Assembly (NCBI GenBank): GCA_947095535.1
Contig: OX352772.1
Span: forward strand, 191,062,125-191,126,124
DNA from: Poecilobothrus nobilitatus
Lineage: Eukaryota; Arthropoda; Insecta; Diptera; Dolichopodidae
Direction: 5' to 3'
DNA: 64,000 nucleotides
In this document: piece after piece, positions 12,040 to 22,755 of the stretch
Position numbering within the stretch: position 1 is the stretch's first letter
How the letters are laid out: every line of letters starts with the position of its first letter
The notes under the pieces: model-generated
What the model saw: the letters and a program-made list of their open reading frames with translations, nothing else
The model's database searches: none
What the model was told of the DNA's origin: nothing
Translations under genes and position numbers: made by a program

Positions 12040-14045
12040 AACCGACTTATTAATACCCTACACCTAAATAATTCGAATTAAATTAAAAATCCATAAGTGT
12101 TTTTGGCAGCTGCTTGAACTTCTTCCTTTTTCTCTCTTATTCAACTCGAATTTCAAGAACGTAAAAGAGGCATCCGCTTGTGATATGCTTGACACCCTTG
12201 TATAAAATTTTAAGTTTCTATCTTAATTATTTTCGAAGATTGGTAGTCCTTGGGAGGTTTGTGTCAGCTACCCGAATTGTCACTCCAATTCATCGAATCC
12301 ATCTCAGGAACATAAAGAAAACTTGCCAGAACACCATTCTATTAAATTTAAAGGTTCTACTTTTGTTGATTTTGGAGATATGCTCGTTGCTCTTGTGCTC
12401 GTCCGGAAGTTTCCAAAATACGAACCCATGGTTCAAATTCTTTCAAATGTCAGTTTCCAATTTTACAGAAAAGGAAACATAACAGAAAACCTTTGTACTA
12501 AAAATAAAAGTTCTATCTTTATTGGTTGTGGAGATCGTTCTATCTTTACTCGTTTGCTCTGGGGCTGATCCGGAAGCTTCCAAGATTTGAACCCATGGAC
12601 CAAATCCTCACAAATTTCAGAAACATAAATCAAACATGAAGGAACACCATTCTGCTAATTTAAAGGTTATATCTTTGTTGCATTTGAAGATAATATAATT
12701 TGCTCTGAGGCTCGTTCGGAAACTTCCAAAATCCGAATCCACGGTTCAAATCCTTTCAAATTTAAACCCATGGCCAAATCCTCTCAAATTTCAAAGACCT
12801 AAATCAAACATGAAAAAACACCATTCGGCCAAATTTAAAGGTTATATATTTGTTGTTTTTGGAGATAATCTCATTTGCTTTGGGGCTCGTTCGGAAGCTT
12901 CCAAATCCAAACTCATGGACCAAATCCTCTTAAATTTCAGAGACATAAATTGAACGGGAAGGAACATCATTGTACAAAATTTAAAGGTTATATATTTGTT
13001 GGTTTTGGAGATAATCTCATTTGCTCTGGTGCTCGTTCGGAAGCTTCCAAATCCAAACCCATGGACCAAATCCTCTTACATTTCAGAGACATAAATCGAA
13101 CGGGAAGGAACATCATTGTACAAAATTTAAAGGTTAAATCTTAGTTGGTTTTGGAGATAATCTCATTTGTTCTGGTGCTCGTTCGGAAGCTTTCAAAACC
13201 CAAACCCATGGACCAAATCCTCTTAAATTTCAGAGACATAAATCGAACGGGAAGGAACATCATTGTACAAAATTTAATGGTTCTATCTTTGTTGGTTTTG
13301 GAGATAATCTCGTTTGCTCTAGGGCTCGTTCAGAAGTTTCCAAAATCCGAACCCGTGGACCAAATCCTCTTAAATTTCAGAGACATAAATCGAACGGCAA
13401 GGAACATCATTGTACAAAATTTAAAGGTTCTATCTTTGTTGGTTTTGGAGATAATCTCGTTTGCTCTAGGGCTGGTTCAGAAGTTTCCAAAATCCGAACC
13501 CACGGACCAAATCCTCTTAAATTTCAGAGACTTAAATAAAACATGAAAGAACACCACTCTGCCAAATTTAAAGGTTAAATCTTAGTTGGTTTTGGAGATA
13601 ATCTCATTTGCTCTGGTGCTCGTTCGGAAGCTTCCAAAACCCAAACCCATGGACCAAATCCTCTTAAATTTCAGAGACATAAATCGAACGGGAAGGAACA
13701 TTATTGTACAAAATTTAAAGGTTCTATCTTTGTTGGTTTTGGAGATAATCTCGTTTGCTCCGGAATCATTCGGAAGCTTCCAGAATCCGAACCCATGGAC
13801 GGATTTTGTCCAGATTCGAACTTAGCCTTTCTTTTGTAATTATTAACCTACTATATAAATTTCATCAAGATAGCTTCATTAGTTTTTGAGTTATCGTGTA
13901 AACGGACGGACATCGTTAAAACGACTCAGGAGGTGATCCTGATTCAGAATATATATTTATGTCTATATCTAACTCGCTTCCTTTTGGTGGTTACAAACAC
14001 CATACCAAAGTTAATATACCCTATACTTTAGGTGTAGGGTATAAT
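12040..14045 (+). mobile_element. HINE-like element, type B, with 147-bp tandem core
   Basis: It begins near a subterminal TAATACCCTACACCTAAA and ends with the inverse TTTAGGTGTAGGGTATAA as part of a terminal hairpin (14007-14045). Between the ends lies a tandem array and then the conserved GTTATCGTG..CGGACGGACAT segment. It is inserted into the endonuclease region of LINE A. The design (subterminal inverted repeats, tandem core, 3' hairpin) matches helentron-associated elements. It has no coding capacity. Confidence 0.65.
12340..13812 (+). repeat. 147-bp tandem repeat array
   Basis: The marker GGAC-CAAATCCTC recurs at about 12597, 12772, 12917, 13063, 13210, 13357, 13504, 13651 and 13797. 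The last seven spacings are 146-147 bp. Earlier units (12340-12770) are more diverged. Because 147 is a multiple of three, stretches of open frame such as 13145-13546 appear by chance. Confidence 0.85.
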
Positions 14046-14215
14046 AAATTGGCGTAAAACTGATAATTACCATCGGTCCTTCGTTTCTATACGATTCGTT
14101 AAGCCATTTTTCAGTTAGAGCTAGTACATTAAAATTGCATGACTTAGCGTCAACATAAAGTTTTTTAAGCTTTCCTCTCATACCACTACAGTTATGATAA
14201 AAATGTCATTTATCT
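14046..14215 (-). pseudogene. LINE A endonuclease N-terminal fragment
   Basis: The minus strand encodes DAKSCNFNVLALTEKWLNES, clearly related to DAKSCNFNILVITETWLSDS at 47463-47522 of the other LINE A copy. About 60 residues of endonuclease are missing between this piece and the one resuming at 12020 beyond the HINE, so a small deletion accompanied or followed the insertion. Confidence 0.7.
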
Positions 14216-14329
14216 GGTTAGTATGGTGAGAGGTTTTTATTTTATTTTTCGAGTTAGATAAAGAGATGAGATTTGAACATTTACTTGGAGTTCGAAAGAA
14301 AAAACTTGTTCTAGTTCTCACGAGATTAA

Positions 14330-14470
14330 TTTAAGTGGTTATAGTAGTTACTGACGCAATCACTACGATAAGCCTTAAGATCTTGTTCGACGCCTTATGT
14401 TATGTAGAATTCCCTCATCTCTAAATCTTGATAAAGCGTATTGGCAGTCCCCTTTTAGAGATTGTTTTGT
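14330..14470 (-). pseudogene. LINE A ORF1 C-terminal fragment
   Basis: The minus strand reads YALSRFRDEGILHNIR, matching YALSRFREPSLLYNIR near 47027-47074 of the second copy. It sits just downstream of the AAT tract, as in that copy. Confidence 0.65.
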
Positions 14471-14509
14471 CATTCTAACAATAGGTGGTATAACCGGATT
14501 TATTGATAA

Positions 14510-14885
14510 TGAATTATTTTTATTAATATTATTATTATCCTTGTTATTAATATTACCGTTATTGCTGTTATTGCTGCTGTTATAATAATTATTGCTGTTA
14601 TTATAATTATTGTTAATATATTATTATTATTATTATTATCATTATTATTATCATTGTTATTATTATTATCATTATTATTCTTATCATTGATATTATTATT
14701 GTTATTATTATTATTATCATCATTATTATTATTGTTTTTATTATCAATATTATTTTTGTCATTAATAGTACTATTTTAATTATTTATCTTCTTTTTCTTT
14801 TTATTATTTTTATTATTATTATTAATATTTTTATTATTATTGTTATTGTTTTTATTTTTATTGTTATTATTATTAATACTAATCC
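14510..14885 (-). repeat. Imperfect AAT microsatellite in LINE A ORF1
   Basis: On the plus strand this is ATT repeats mixed with ATC, GTT and TTT. On the minus strand it is AAT-type codons (mostly Asn). It occupies the same place in ORF1 as the much longer tract at 45862-46852. Confidence 0.8.
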
Positions 14886-15123
14886 GTAAGTCAGTATAAG
14901 TTGATTTACTAGATAATGGCTTCCAAGTTGTCTCTTGAATGAAATTGGGATATTTTGAACTGCTAATTGATTTTGTATTACAAGAAGAAAATTATATATT
15001 AGTTCTATTGTTAAAAGGAACAGCAAAAGGATTCAGAAGAAGTGTTTTTGTGTGTGTAGAAATATTTGTCTGAGGAATAGTGTTAGAATTATCTATAATT
15101 TTTATTGTAGTACCTTTTTTCCA

Positions 15124-16288
15124 TCATTTATAATTAATTATTTCGCAAATTTTGGGTTTGGGTACCACAACTTTGAATGATTTATATTTAGGTTTAAATC
15201 TAAGTTTCTTAGGAGTAATATTTACTATTTTAACATATTTTAATTTAAAATTATTTTTTAATAACTTACTGAGGTAACTAGAAGTAGTTGAAACTGCAAA
15301 TTTAGAGAAATATAACGAATGCAAAAACTATCGCAGTCGTAATTATCCTTAATTCTTTTCTGCTTTCTGATTGTAGTAGTATCCTTCTCAACTGGTAATA
15401 CAAAACAAAGTTTCTTAGTTGGTAACTTAGATGTAGAAATATTGAAAGAAGTGGATGTTGAAGTGGATGTAGACATAAAGTTGCGCTGATCATATTTTGT
15501 TGAAACTATTGATGATGATATAGATGGTAAAGGATCCAAAATCACAGAACTACATTGTAATATTTCATTTTGTAAAGAATTATTATCTAAAGATGTAATA
15601 GAGCATGAATCAGTCAATTTTCTTGAATATATAACCCTTTTTGAAGTAATTAGGTTAAAATAATGTAAAAGAATTTTGAAAAGTGCTGTAGTTAAATGGT
15701 TCATCCGTTTGAGTTCAGACATCTTTGGAATTCTGACTTAGATACATTCGATTGTATCTAAAAGAATCAAAACATCTATCCATACTAGCATCTAATTTAA
15801 TACCAATATTTTTAATTTCTTTTTTAACTGAACCAATTTGCCCATCCAATTTGGCAGCAACATCATATGGTTGATTATACTTTGAATAGAAGGGTTTCTG
15901 CATTTGTAAAATAATTGAAGATTTTAACTCATATTATTTAACATATCATCATCATATCAGATTCACTCGTATTTTTTAATGCCGCAAGAATCTCATCTGG
16001 AATTGGAACAGATTTTGATTGATACTCTTTTTTTTCCGTTCTGCTCAACGTTGCATTAAGGAAGCTGTAATCCTTTGCCATTTCATTAAATGACGCTAAA
16101 TTGTATTTAATAGTGTCATGACACTTGGCTGCGAGTCCAGTGTAAACATCTTTAAGATTATTGAACGATAATATGACGTTATCTAAAACTGTTTCAATGC
16201 TTGAATGATGATCCAAGCATGAATCACTCACAAAATATTGAGCGAGAAACGCCGAATACCATCCTCCTCTGGGAGTCTTTAAATGCAC
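15124..16288 (-). pseudogene. Probable LINE ORF1 N-terminal and RRM-like fragments
   Basis: Four minus-strand open segments lie in series. The segment at 15124-15324 (LYFSKFAVSTTSSYLSKLL, YKSFKVVVP) has the pattern of the RRM-like nucleic-acid-binding part of LINE ORF1 proteins. The segment at 15258-15722 is Ser/Thr-rich (STSTSTSTSFN). The two upstream ones (15715-15903 and 15938-16288) are helical and charged and could be a coiled coil, but I do not recognise them. The position upstream of the AAT tract supports ORF1 of LINE A copy 1. Residue identity with the ORF1 at 44229 is low by eye, so a different origin for the two upstream segments is possible. Confidence 0.45.
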
Positions 16289-16299
16289 TCCGTCGAAAT

Positions 16300-16500
16300 G
16301 CTTCTTACAATATAAAAGTTAAGAAAAAAAATTTAATTAAATTAAGAATTTAAAATTTAAAGCACGTCTACTTAATCAGCGGCAGAAATAAGAAAGATGA
16401 TTATATTTAATAAAAAAAAATAATTTAATTTTAAATTGTAAAATTGTTTGTATTTCATAGTTTTACATGTATTTTTCAGGCTAATCAATTTAAATCAGCC
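16300..16500. other. AT-rich spacer
   Basis: No coding or repeat signal seen. Confidence 0.4.
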
Positions 16501-16504
16501 CTTG

Positions 16505-16830
16505 TTGTTGGAGGTCCGATATCCGGTCCCTGAGGTCCGGTTCCCTTAAAAATGTAAAAATGGAACATTATTCTGCCAACCCCCCTCCCTTGATTTTGAA
16601 TGGAGTCCATGGAGATCCCAAATGCGGTCCTAAGAGTTCCGAAATATAGTCCTCAAAGTCAGGTTTCAGTACTTGAGGGTGCGGTATCGGTTCTTTAGGG
16701 TCAGGTATCAGTCCTTTAGAGTCAGGTATCGGTCCCTGAGGGTTCGGAAACTTTTGGAGCGAGACTTTATCCTGGCAACTCTTCTCCCACCATATTGGAT
16801 TGGGTCTCCGGAGGTCCGATTTAATTTTGT
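16505..16830. repeat. G+C-rich minisatellite, about 21-bp unit (copy 1)
   Basis: Diverged repeats of a GGTATCGGTCCCTGAGGGTC-like unit stand out from the AT-rich surroundings. They lie directly upstream of the Polinton ORF-X remnant at 16984. A related block sits in the same place upstream of ORF-X at 19589. Confidence 0.75.
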
Positions 16831-16983
16831 AGTGTGGAGGTGTACATTTAATTATAGATTATGAAAAAGATGTTTTATAAACAAATATGTTTTTACATTC
16901 ATAATCAGTTAGTTTTTGCAAAGTCCACAACAGATTTAGAGCAATTACAAAGACAGTTTACGAGCAGCATACAGAAAATAAAA

Positions 16984-17450
16984 TGAGTAAGGCGCTTGGT
17001 GATCTACAATTTGTTATTGGAAAGAAAAATTAATACTTTTTAAAAGAAATCGTTCTTACATCAGAAGGTTCATTAATCCTTATACTTCATAGTTTCAAGT
17101 CACCATATTGAAAAGAACAGCTATATGAGGATGTGAAAAAATAAAATAATTTTAATAAAGGAAAAATAAATGGACCTTGGGAAGAAGGAAACATCGAGTA
17201 CTCTGCAGTTGGAGGTGTTTTAAGATGCTTTTTAGGATCATTTGACACCATTTATGTAAAATTTTTTCAGAAAACATAATTTTTAATATTTGCCAACTTC
17301 AGTGGAAGTTTTATATCTTAGTGGCAGCATTCCATCCCTTCAGAACCTGCGGAATTTCTCCAGTTTTTGCCCTTACCACAAAAATAATAAATTAAGATGT
17401 GCTGTAAAAAATTTTATGAATATATATATACAATTAATAAAAGATAATGT
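16984..17450 (+). pseudogene. Polinton ORF-X remnant 1
   Basis: ATG at 16984 begins MSKALGDLQFVIGK, like the other ORF-X copies (19589, and 59682 minus), but a stop follows at once. Later pieces are recognisable in other frames: GPWEEGNIEYS near 17172, then SGSIPSLQNLRNFSSFCPYH and LRCAVKNFMNIYI at 17313-17440. Start, middle and end are therefore all present but broken. The function is not established; see the intact copy at 59206-59682. Confidence 0.65.
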
Positions 17451-17479
17451 TCTGTTTGAAAAACAAAAAAAAAATTGTT

Positions 17480-17740
17480 TTATTTAAAAAATATTGGTTT
17501 TATTCATTGTTGCAAAATAAATTTTTGTTTGAAAACACAGTAGAATTTCATTAAACAGCCTGAAGTAATTACATTTAGCTATATGTAAGCTCATTGGTAT
17601 GTAAAAATCTTCTTGTTTAAGCATCAATTTGTTTTTCTCAATGCATTTTTCGATGTATTTCGAAATGTATTATCGAACATTTAAATCTGCTCCACTGTTT
17701 TATGACATCAGTAATATAGCTATACCAATTTAACCCCAGG
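17480..17740 (-). pseudogene. Polinton gene convergent with ORF-X, remnant 1
   Basis: The minus strand corresponds in decayed form to the gene ending near 59190 on the plus strand (FERCIEKNKLRLEQEDL region; here GAGAAAAACAAATTGATGC). As there, it converges on ORF-X tail-to-tail. No usable frame remains. Confidence 0.5.
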
Positions 17741-17744
17741 AAAT

Positions 17745-18975
17745 GACGCCATGATCATGTAGTATAAAAGTATGGGTGTGGTTGACTACAGGAAGTGACG
17801 TTATTGGAATGTTAAAGTAATATGTGAATTTATTTACAGTACATTAAGTGCATTAAGTGGTTAACCTTGAAATTGGTGTTATTTCAATTATGAAGCTTGG
17901 AAAAATTCTATTAAAAAGCTTTTGATGTTAGTTAACGTGTTATTAAGCTGGCTTTGTTATTAAGTGTAATGTAAACTCATATAATATTTCTGAAGGTTAA
18001 CAAGTTAATGCAGAACAAATTTCATAATTAGAATAAAAACAAGTTATTATACGGAAAGTATATAATATTATGTATTATGGATTTGAATTTAGGATTAGAG
18101 TGTGAGAATATGTGTTATGAAATTTAAAAATTAAGTTATTCAATGGGTTTAAAAAGTTTTAAGGTAGGGCGTTTTAGGGTTTAGTACGATGTTATTAGTG
18201 TAGAAGCTTCAGCAAGTTTAGAGATTTGGACAAGGGAAAGTGTGGAATTCGGCAGGGTCGTAAAATTGGAATAAGATGATAAGGGGCCAAGTTCGGATAT
18301 TTAGCATCTCAAGATGAAAAGTTTGAACATTAACAAAATTGATGGAATTAGTGCTTTGGTAGTAAGATTTAAAAGGGGTCCTTTGGCAGTAGTAAGAACC
18401 GAAGAGGACCTCTAGGACCTCCGAAGTTATTGGGAGCATGTATCAACCATCCTAGATTTTGAATAGATTATATTATATTGGAAAGATGTAGTGTTATGAA
18501 GTTATCAAAAATATCCTATAGTATGTACTAAATGTTTATGGTTTTGCGATAAAATTTAAAAATGTTAATTAAATGCACATAAACTTGATTACTTCAAGCT
18601 ATTTTAATTCTTTTTTAATATAAAACATGAAACAGATGTATTTTCTGCGGTTGTATTTATAAAATCGTGACTAAAATGACTAATGAACTTAATCATGAAC
18701 TTGATTTGAATACAGAATTTAATAGGTACATACAAAATTTAATATAGAACAAGATTTATAATGTTCTTGTAAAATTACTTGCACTTATGTAAACTGAGGT
18801 ATGTTATTGGCAACTAATACTATATATAATGCAAATAATTAAACATACACAAAATGAAAAATAGCTTTTTGTGATAAATATATTTTATTAAAATCATATT
18901 ATTAACTTTACTAAAATAAAAAAGCGAAAGTAAAGTGTATAACTAAAAAAATTAAAATATTTTAAATATTTGTGG
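17745..18975. other. Unassigned AT-rich region
   Basis: No convincing frame, RNA gene or repeat family. A short G+C-richer patch at 18200-18440 has a 73-codon minus frame without recognisable motifs, which I treat as chance. Confidence 0.4.
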
Positions 18976-18979
18976 AGTA

Positions 18980-19310
18980 TTAAGTAATATCTTCTTTGTT
19001 TATCCATGAATCATGCTTTTTATCAAAACCAAGCCATCTAACTAAAACTTGATTTCCTTTTTTTTTAATATTTTTTCTACAATTTAGACATGTGGATTAT
19101 TAACTGGTGTCAATTCAGGCTCATAAAATGAACCGGTTATTGGATTATTTGTGTAATCAATTGTTATTGGATCAGTTCTTTTAATTTTTGCAATTGTAAA
19201 TATTTCTGTTGACCAGTTGGGTTGATAACCTTTTGCAAATTTACCTTTAAATTTGTTTATATGCACATAATCTCCAACTTTATATTTTGTTTTACGAATC
19301 ACTTTTAACT
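18980..19310 (-). pseudogene. Polinton integrase C-terminal fragment with chromodomain
   Basis: The minus strand encodes KYKVGDYVHINKFKGKFAKG, then STEIFTIAKIKRTDPITI and FYEPEL, and after a stop near 19090, GNQVLVRWLGFDKKHDSWIN. These are the SH3-like and chromodomain ends of the retrovirus-type integrase of Polintons. Its partner at 43123-43671 matches closely and keeps the catalytic-core glutamate region that is absent here. The core is cut off at about 19310, where the G+C-rich block begins. Confidence 0.8.
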
Positions 19311-19314
19311 TAAG

Positions 19315-19525
19315 TCCGCGAAGGTTCGGGCCCTTCGGTTCTTATTCTGGCGGCCACCCTTTTTCGTTTTTGGATTGGGTCCCCGCAGGTCCAAAGTATA
19401 GTCCGGTATCGGTCCTTAAGAGTCCGTTATCGGTACTTGAGGTTCCGGTATCGGTTCTAAAGGGTCCGGTCTCAGCCATTGCTTCTGCTAAAGCGTCCTC
19501 GTAGGTCTGATCAGGTGATCCTTCT
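19315..19525. repeat. G+C-rich minisatellite, about 21-bp unit (copy 2)
   Basis: Contains GTCCGGTATCGGTCCTTAAG and variants, four or so units, between the integrase fragment (minus) and ORF-X (plus). It is the same unit type as 16505-16830. Confidence 0.75.
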
Positions 19526-19588
19526 TTTTAAAATCGTATTAGGTATATAAATTAGAGGTTTTCAAGTTATTCTAATTTAGTACACAAA

Positions 19589-20060
19589 ATGAGAAGCAAG
19601 GTAGTAGTAGATTTACAATTTGTTATTGGAAACAATAAACAAAATTTTTTGAAAAAATTTGCTTTGGTAGCTGAAGGCACCTGCATTCGAATATTGTTTG
19701 TGTTTAAAGCGCCTTATTCATTTGAGCAGTTAAATGAAAATGCTAAACAAGAAAACAAATACAACAAAACTACAATAATGCACTTGACTGGGATGAAGGA
19801 TTTATAGAATACTCGGAAATTAAAAATAACTTAAACGCATATTTTGCTTCATTTGATGTCATTTATGTAAAAGGGTTTAATAAAAGGTATTCTTAGATAA
19901 ATTTGTTTCAAGATCGGTAGAAGTTATCAATTTGCATAATAAAATTTCATCTTTTCAAAAATAACGAATGTCACAACTATTTGCCTTCAACATAAAGAAA
20001 ACCATTTAAGATGTGCTGTAAAAAATTGTATGAATTTATATATGTATTTAATAAAAGAAA
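19589..20060 (+). pseudogene. Polinton ORF-X remnant 2
   Basis: ATG at 19589 opens 72 codons closely similar to the intact ORF-X (VVVDLQFVIGNNKQNFLKKF, FKAPYSFEQLNENAKQ). The frame then shifts near 19780, and the rest is readable in other frames: LDWDEGFIEYSEIKNNL, FDVIYVKG, then HLRCAVKNCMNLYM ending near 20050. Upstream lies the minisatellite and a divergent integrase, downstream a convergent gene remnant; this is the same neighbourhood as at 16984. The protein family is unnamed, and I discuss a possible RNase H-like fold under the intact copy. Confidence 0.75.
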
Positions 20061-20079
20061 ATAATTGGTTTTAAAAAAT

Positions 20080-20275
20080 ATTTGTTTTATTTATTGTTGA
20101 CCAATATATTTGTTCTGACAGAAACATAGGTATTTCATAAAATAGCCTGGAATAGTTGCACTGGAATGTAAAAATCTTCCTGTTCCAATCTTAGTTTGTT
20201 CTTTTTAATACATTTCTCAATATATTTGAATAGCTCCGTTGTTATATGACCTTACCGCTTGTATAAAATCGAACA
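20080..20275 (-). pseudogene. Polinton gene convergent with ORF-X, remnant 2
   Basis: Reverse complement of sequence similar to 58965-59180 (SYNNGA, then AAAAAGAACAAACTAAGATT, then the GAAATACCTATGTTT stretch). The frames are broken and part is deleted. Confidence 0.6.
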
Positions 20276-20289
20276 TTAGACAAAAGCAT

Positions 20290-21345
20290 AAAAAGAACAT
20301 TAGACAAAAGCAAAAGAATAAAAAAAAATTACGAACTCTAAATTTCCCAGATTTTTATTTAGCCTTATTCCAGCAATTTACTTTTATATTATAACAGTCC
20401 AAAATGTTTGCACTAGCAATTTACTTTTATATATTATAACAGTCCAACAATTTTATTTTCTACTTTTTAGAGGGCGAATTCGGTTTTGATAAAAGCATAT
20501 TTTAAAAAATATTTTTTTTACATTATTTTATTTTATACTTTTTAGTTTTAAAAGAAAGATAATTTGAATTTAAAAAAAATATGGAATATTTTTTATTCAC
20601 ACATACATTATTGTATCTGATATAAAATACGTTTTACAATTTTATACCAAATGTTTAAGTAAATTAAGAGACTAGTTAAATCGATTCCATTACAGCAAGA
20701 GTAAAAATTTTTTATTCCAGTATTTCATAAATAATGGAAATACCTCGAAAGGTAAAATATGTACCCAAATACTGTGATTATAAATATTACAATCCAATTT
20801 TAGTTGAAGCAACATTTCTAACACGTATGAAAATGATATACATAAATGTGTTTTACTGCATATTTCTATAGTATAGTCTGGTATAGTATTAGTAGTATAT
20901 CGTATATCCAAACAAACATCTAATCTTGAACACGTACCTACCTATAATCGCTTAATAAGATCATGCAGTAATAAAATGTGTTGACAAATATCTTGATTTA
21001 AATTATAAACAAATTGAGCGGAACAAAATAATTTAGGAAATTAGTTTATTATAATATTATGTACGTACGTACATACTTACATACATACATATTTAGGTAG
21101 TTTTAATTTTTTGTGTTGACAAAATTTTGTTTGTAAATCATAATTCGTAATGCGCAAAAGCATAATTTTGTAATGATCTTTACTTTTTATATTCTGAACT
21201 ACATATGTACAAAAATAATATATGTATGTATGTAGTTTGAATTTGGCAATTGGAATTATTTTGAATAAAATTTTATATGTATAGCTATGTACACAATATA
21301 CATAATAAATGTTCCTAAATAAAACACATAAAACAAAAATTTTTA
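20290..21345. repeat. AT-rich region with local duplications
   Basis: Contains an approximately 55-bp direct duplication (20372-20450, AGCAATTTACTTTTATAT unit) and a short ACATTAGACAAAAGCA duplication at 20272-20315. A diverged copy of the 21350 repeat unit lies near 20960-21060, and there is a TACG/TACA microsatellite at 21060-21090. No coding sequence. Confidence 0.55.
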
Positions 21346-21349
21346 ACGC

Positions 21350-22170
21350 CATGCATATTCAATATGCAATAAAGAATGTTGACAACAAATATTCTGATTT
21401 AAATCCTAAACAAATGTTTTAAATCAAAATAAATTAGCAACATAAAAATATTGTATGTACCTATATATATTGTGTTTTGCTAAATCCTAATACAAAACAC
21501 ATGTGCACATCAAGAATCAAGATTGATTGAACTAAATTATTATAGGAGGCAAGATCAAATAATATGTCTGTATTGTATACATGAATAAGAATAAAAATAA
21601 AGTTTTGAATCTATTATACATAAAATTTTATTTAAAAAATGTTGATGAATAGAGTTAAAAAAAAAACATACATTACATGAATTGGATTCGAACCAATATA
21701 CCCACACTTTCGAGATTACGAACATAAAATCTTAATTTTTAAGACTATGCATATTCAATAAGCATTAAAGAATGTTGACAGCAAATATTTTGATTTAAAT
21801 CCTAAACAAATGTTGTAAAACAAAATAATTTAGCAACATACATAAAAATATTGTACGTATTGTGTTTTACTAAATATGCTAATACAAAAACACCATGTGC
21901 AAGGGACATCGACATTATACTATTTATAAGAGGAAAGATCAAATATATGTGTGTGTTTTGTATGCATGAATAAGAGATAAAAATGTAAGTTTTAAATTCA
22001 TATATTATATACATAATATATACATGTTTTATTCAAAAAATGTTGATGAATAGATGGTTAAAAAAATAAAATTTGCATGTGAATTGGATTCGAACCGAAT
22101 TACCCTGGATTTCGAAACCTGTACACTTTCCTCTGCACCATACAACACTTACAAATGTTGCTAACAGATT
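21350..22170 (-). repeat. Two tandem ~400-bp units, each with a tRNA-like head (SINE-like)
   Basis: The units 21350-21735 and 21740-22170 share GCATATTCAATA, GATTTAAATCCTAAACAAATG and AAATGTTGATGAATAGA. Each ends on the plus strand with GAATTGGATTCGAACC, which on the minus strand is a GGTTCGAATCC box B; the second unit also has TGGTGCAGAGG like a box A at 22131-22141. In the first copy the T-arm ATTGG-TTCGAAT-CCAAT is perfectly paired. Acceptor and anticodon stems do not pair, so these are tRNA-derived repeats, not tRNA genes. Confidence 0.55.
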
Positions 22171-22171
22171 A

Positions 22172-22700
22172 CGAACATAATAAAAAGTGTGACAGAATGA
22201 CAAATAAATAAATAAACCGACACCGACGAGTTAATATAAAAGCATATAAAAAAGTAGCTTGGCTAATTTATAAATTATTTTGATATTAAGACCTTAGCCG
22301 GAGCCGTCTGGTCATATAATTTACATGTTTAATTTTTGGTATTATGACAAACATAGATCATGTAGATATGTACTTCTTTAATTTTTTGCTTTTTTCTATG
22401 ATATTAAAAATGTAATCATTAAACATTAAAATTTTAAGAAAAAACTATCAAAAAAAAAAAACAAAAAAAAAAGGAAAAAAAAAAAAAATTGATCACACAA
22501 TTTTTTTAGTAATAAGTACATTATATAAAAATTACATGATATATGTACATTTAACATAAATAATTTTTTTTTAATCTCATTTTTATTTTCTTTTTTTTAT
22601 TATTTACTTATTATCTTTTTTTTCTTCATATTTTCTTTATTTATTTTGTATTATTATCTATTCTTCAGATCTTATGATAAGTTCTTTCATTTTAATTTTG
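22172..22700. other. AT-rich region, purine and T runs
   Basis: An A-rich run at 22450-22490 and long T runs at 22560-22640 are probably the 3' end of the LINE C element (minus strand) and flanking sequence. Nothing else seen. Confidence 0.4.
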
Positions 22701-22755
22701 AAAATGCGTATGGTGACAGTATTTTTTAAATCAGCTGGTAAATCATTAAAAGCCT

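Larger units (their letters stand above)
9840..16300 (-). mobile_element. LINE family A copy 1 (Jockey/CR1-type), split by a HINE
   Basis: Reading the minus strand from 16300 down: ORF1-like fragments (16288-15124), an imperfect AAT tract (14885-14510), an ORF1 C-terminal fragment (14470-14330) and endonuclease pieces on either side of an inserted HINE (14046-14215 and 11940-12020), then reverse transcriptase (11184-9918). The order and many residues match the better-preserved copy at 43965-50900, which shows they are one family. All frames are broken. The 3' end is lost near 9840 next to the type A HINE. Confidence 0.75.

Noticed and set aside
12340..13812. CRISPR-like array
   Set aside because: Units are 147 bp and repeat throughout with no unique spacers; the setting is eukaryotic.
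13145..13825. Repetitive plus-strand frames of 79-133 codons
   Set aside because: They result from a 147-bp (3 x 49) tandem repeat inside a non-coding HINE; the protein repeats have no known motif.
20690..22014. Several 70-90-codon minus frames
   Set aside because: They lie in AT-rich repeats with TACA microsatellites and have no conserved residues.
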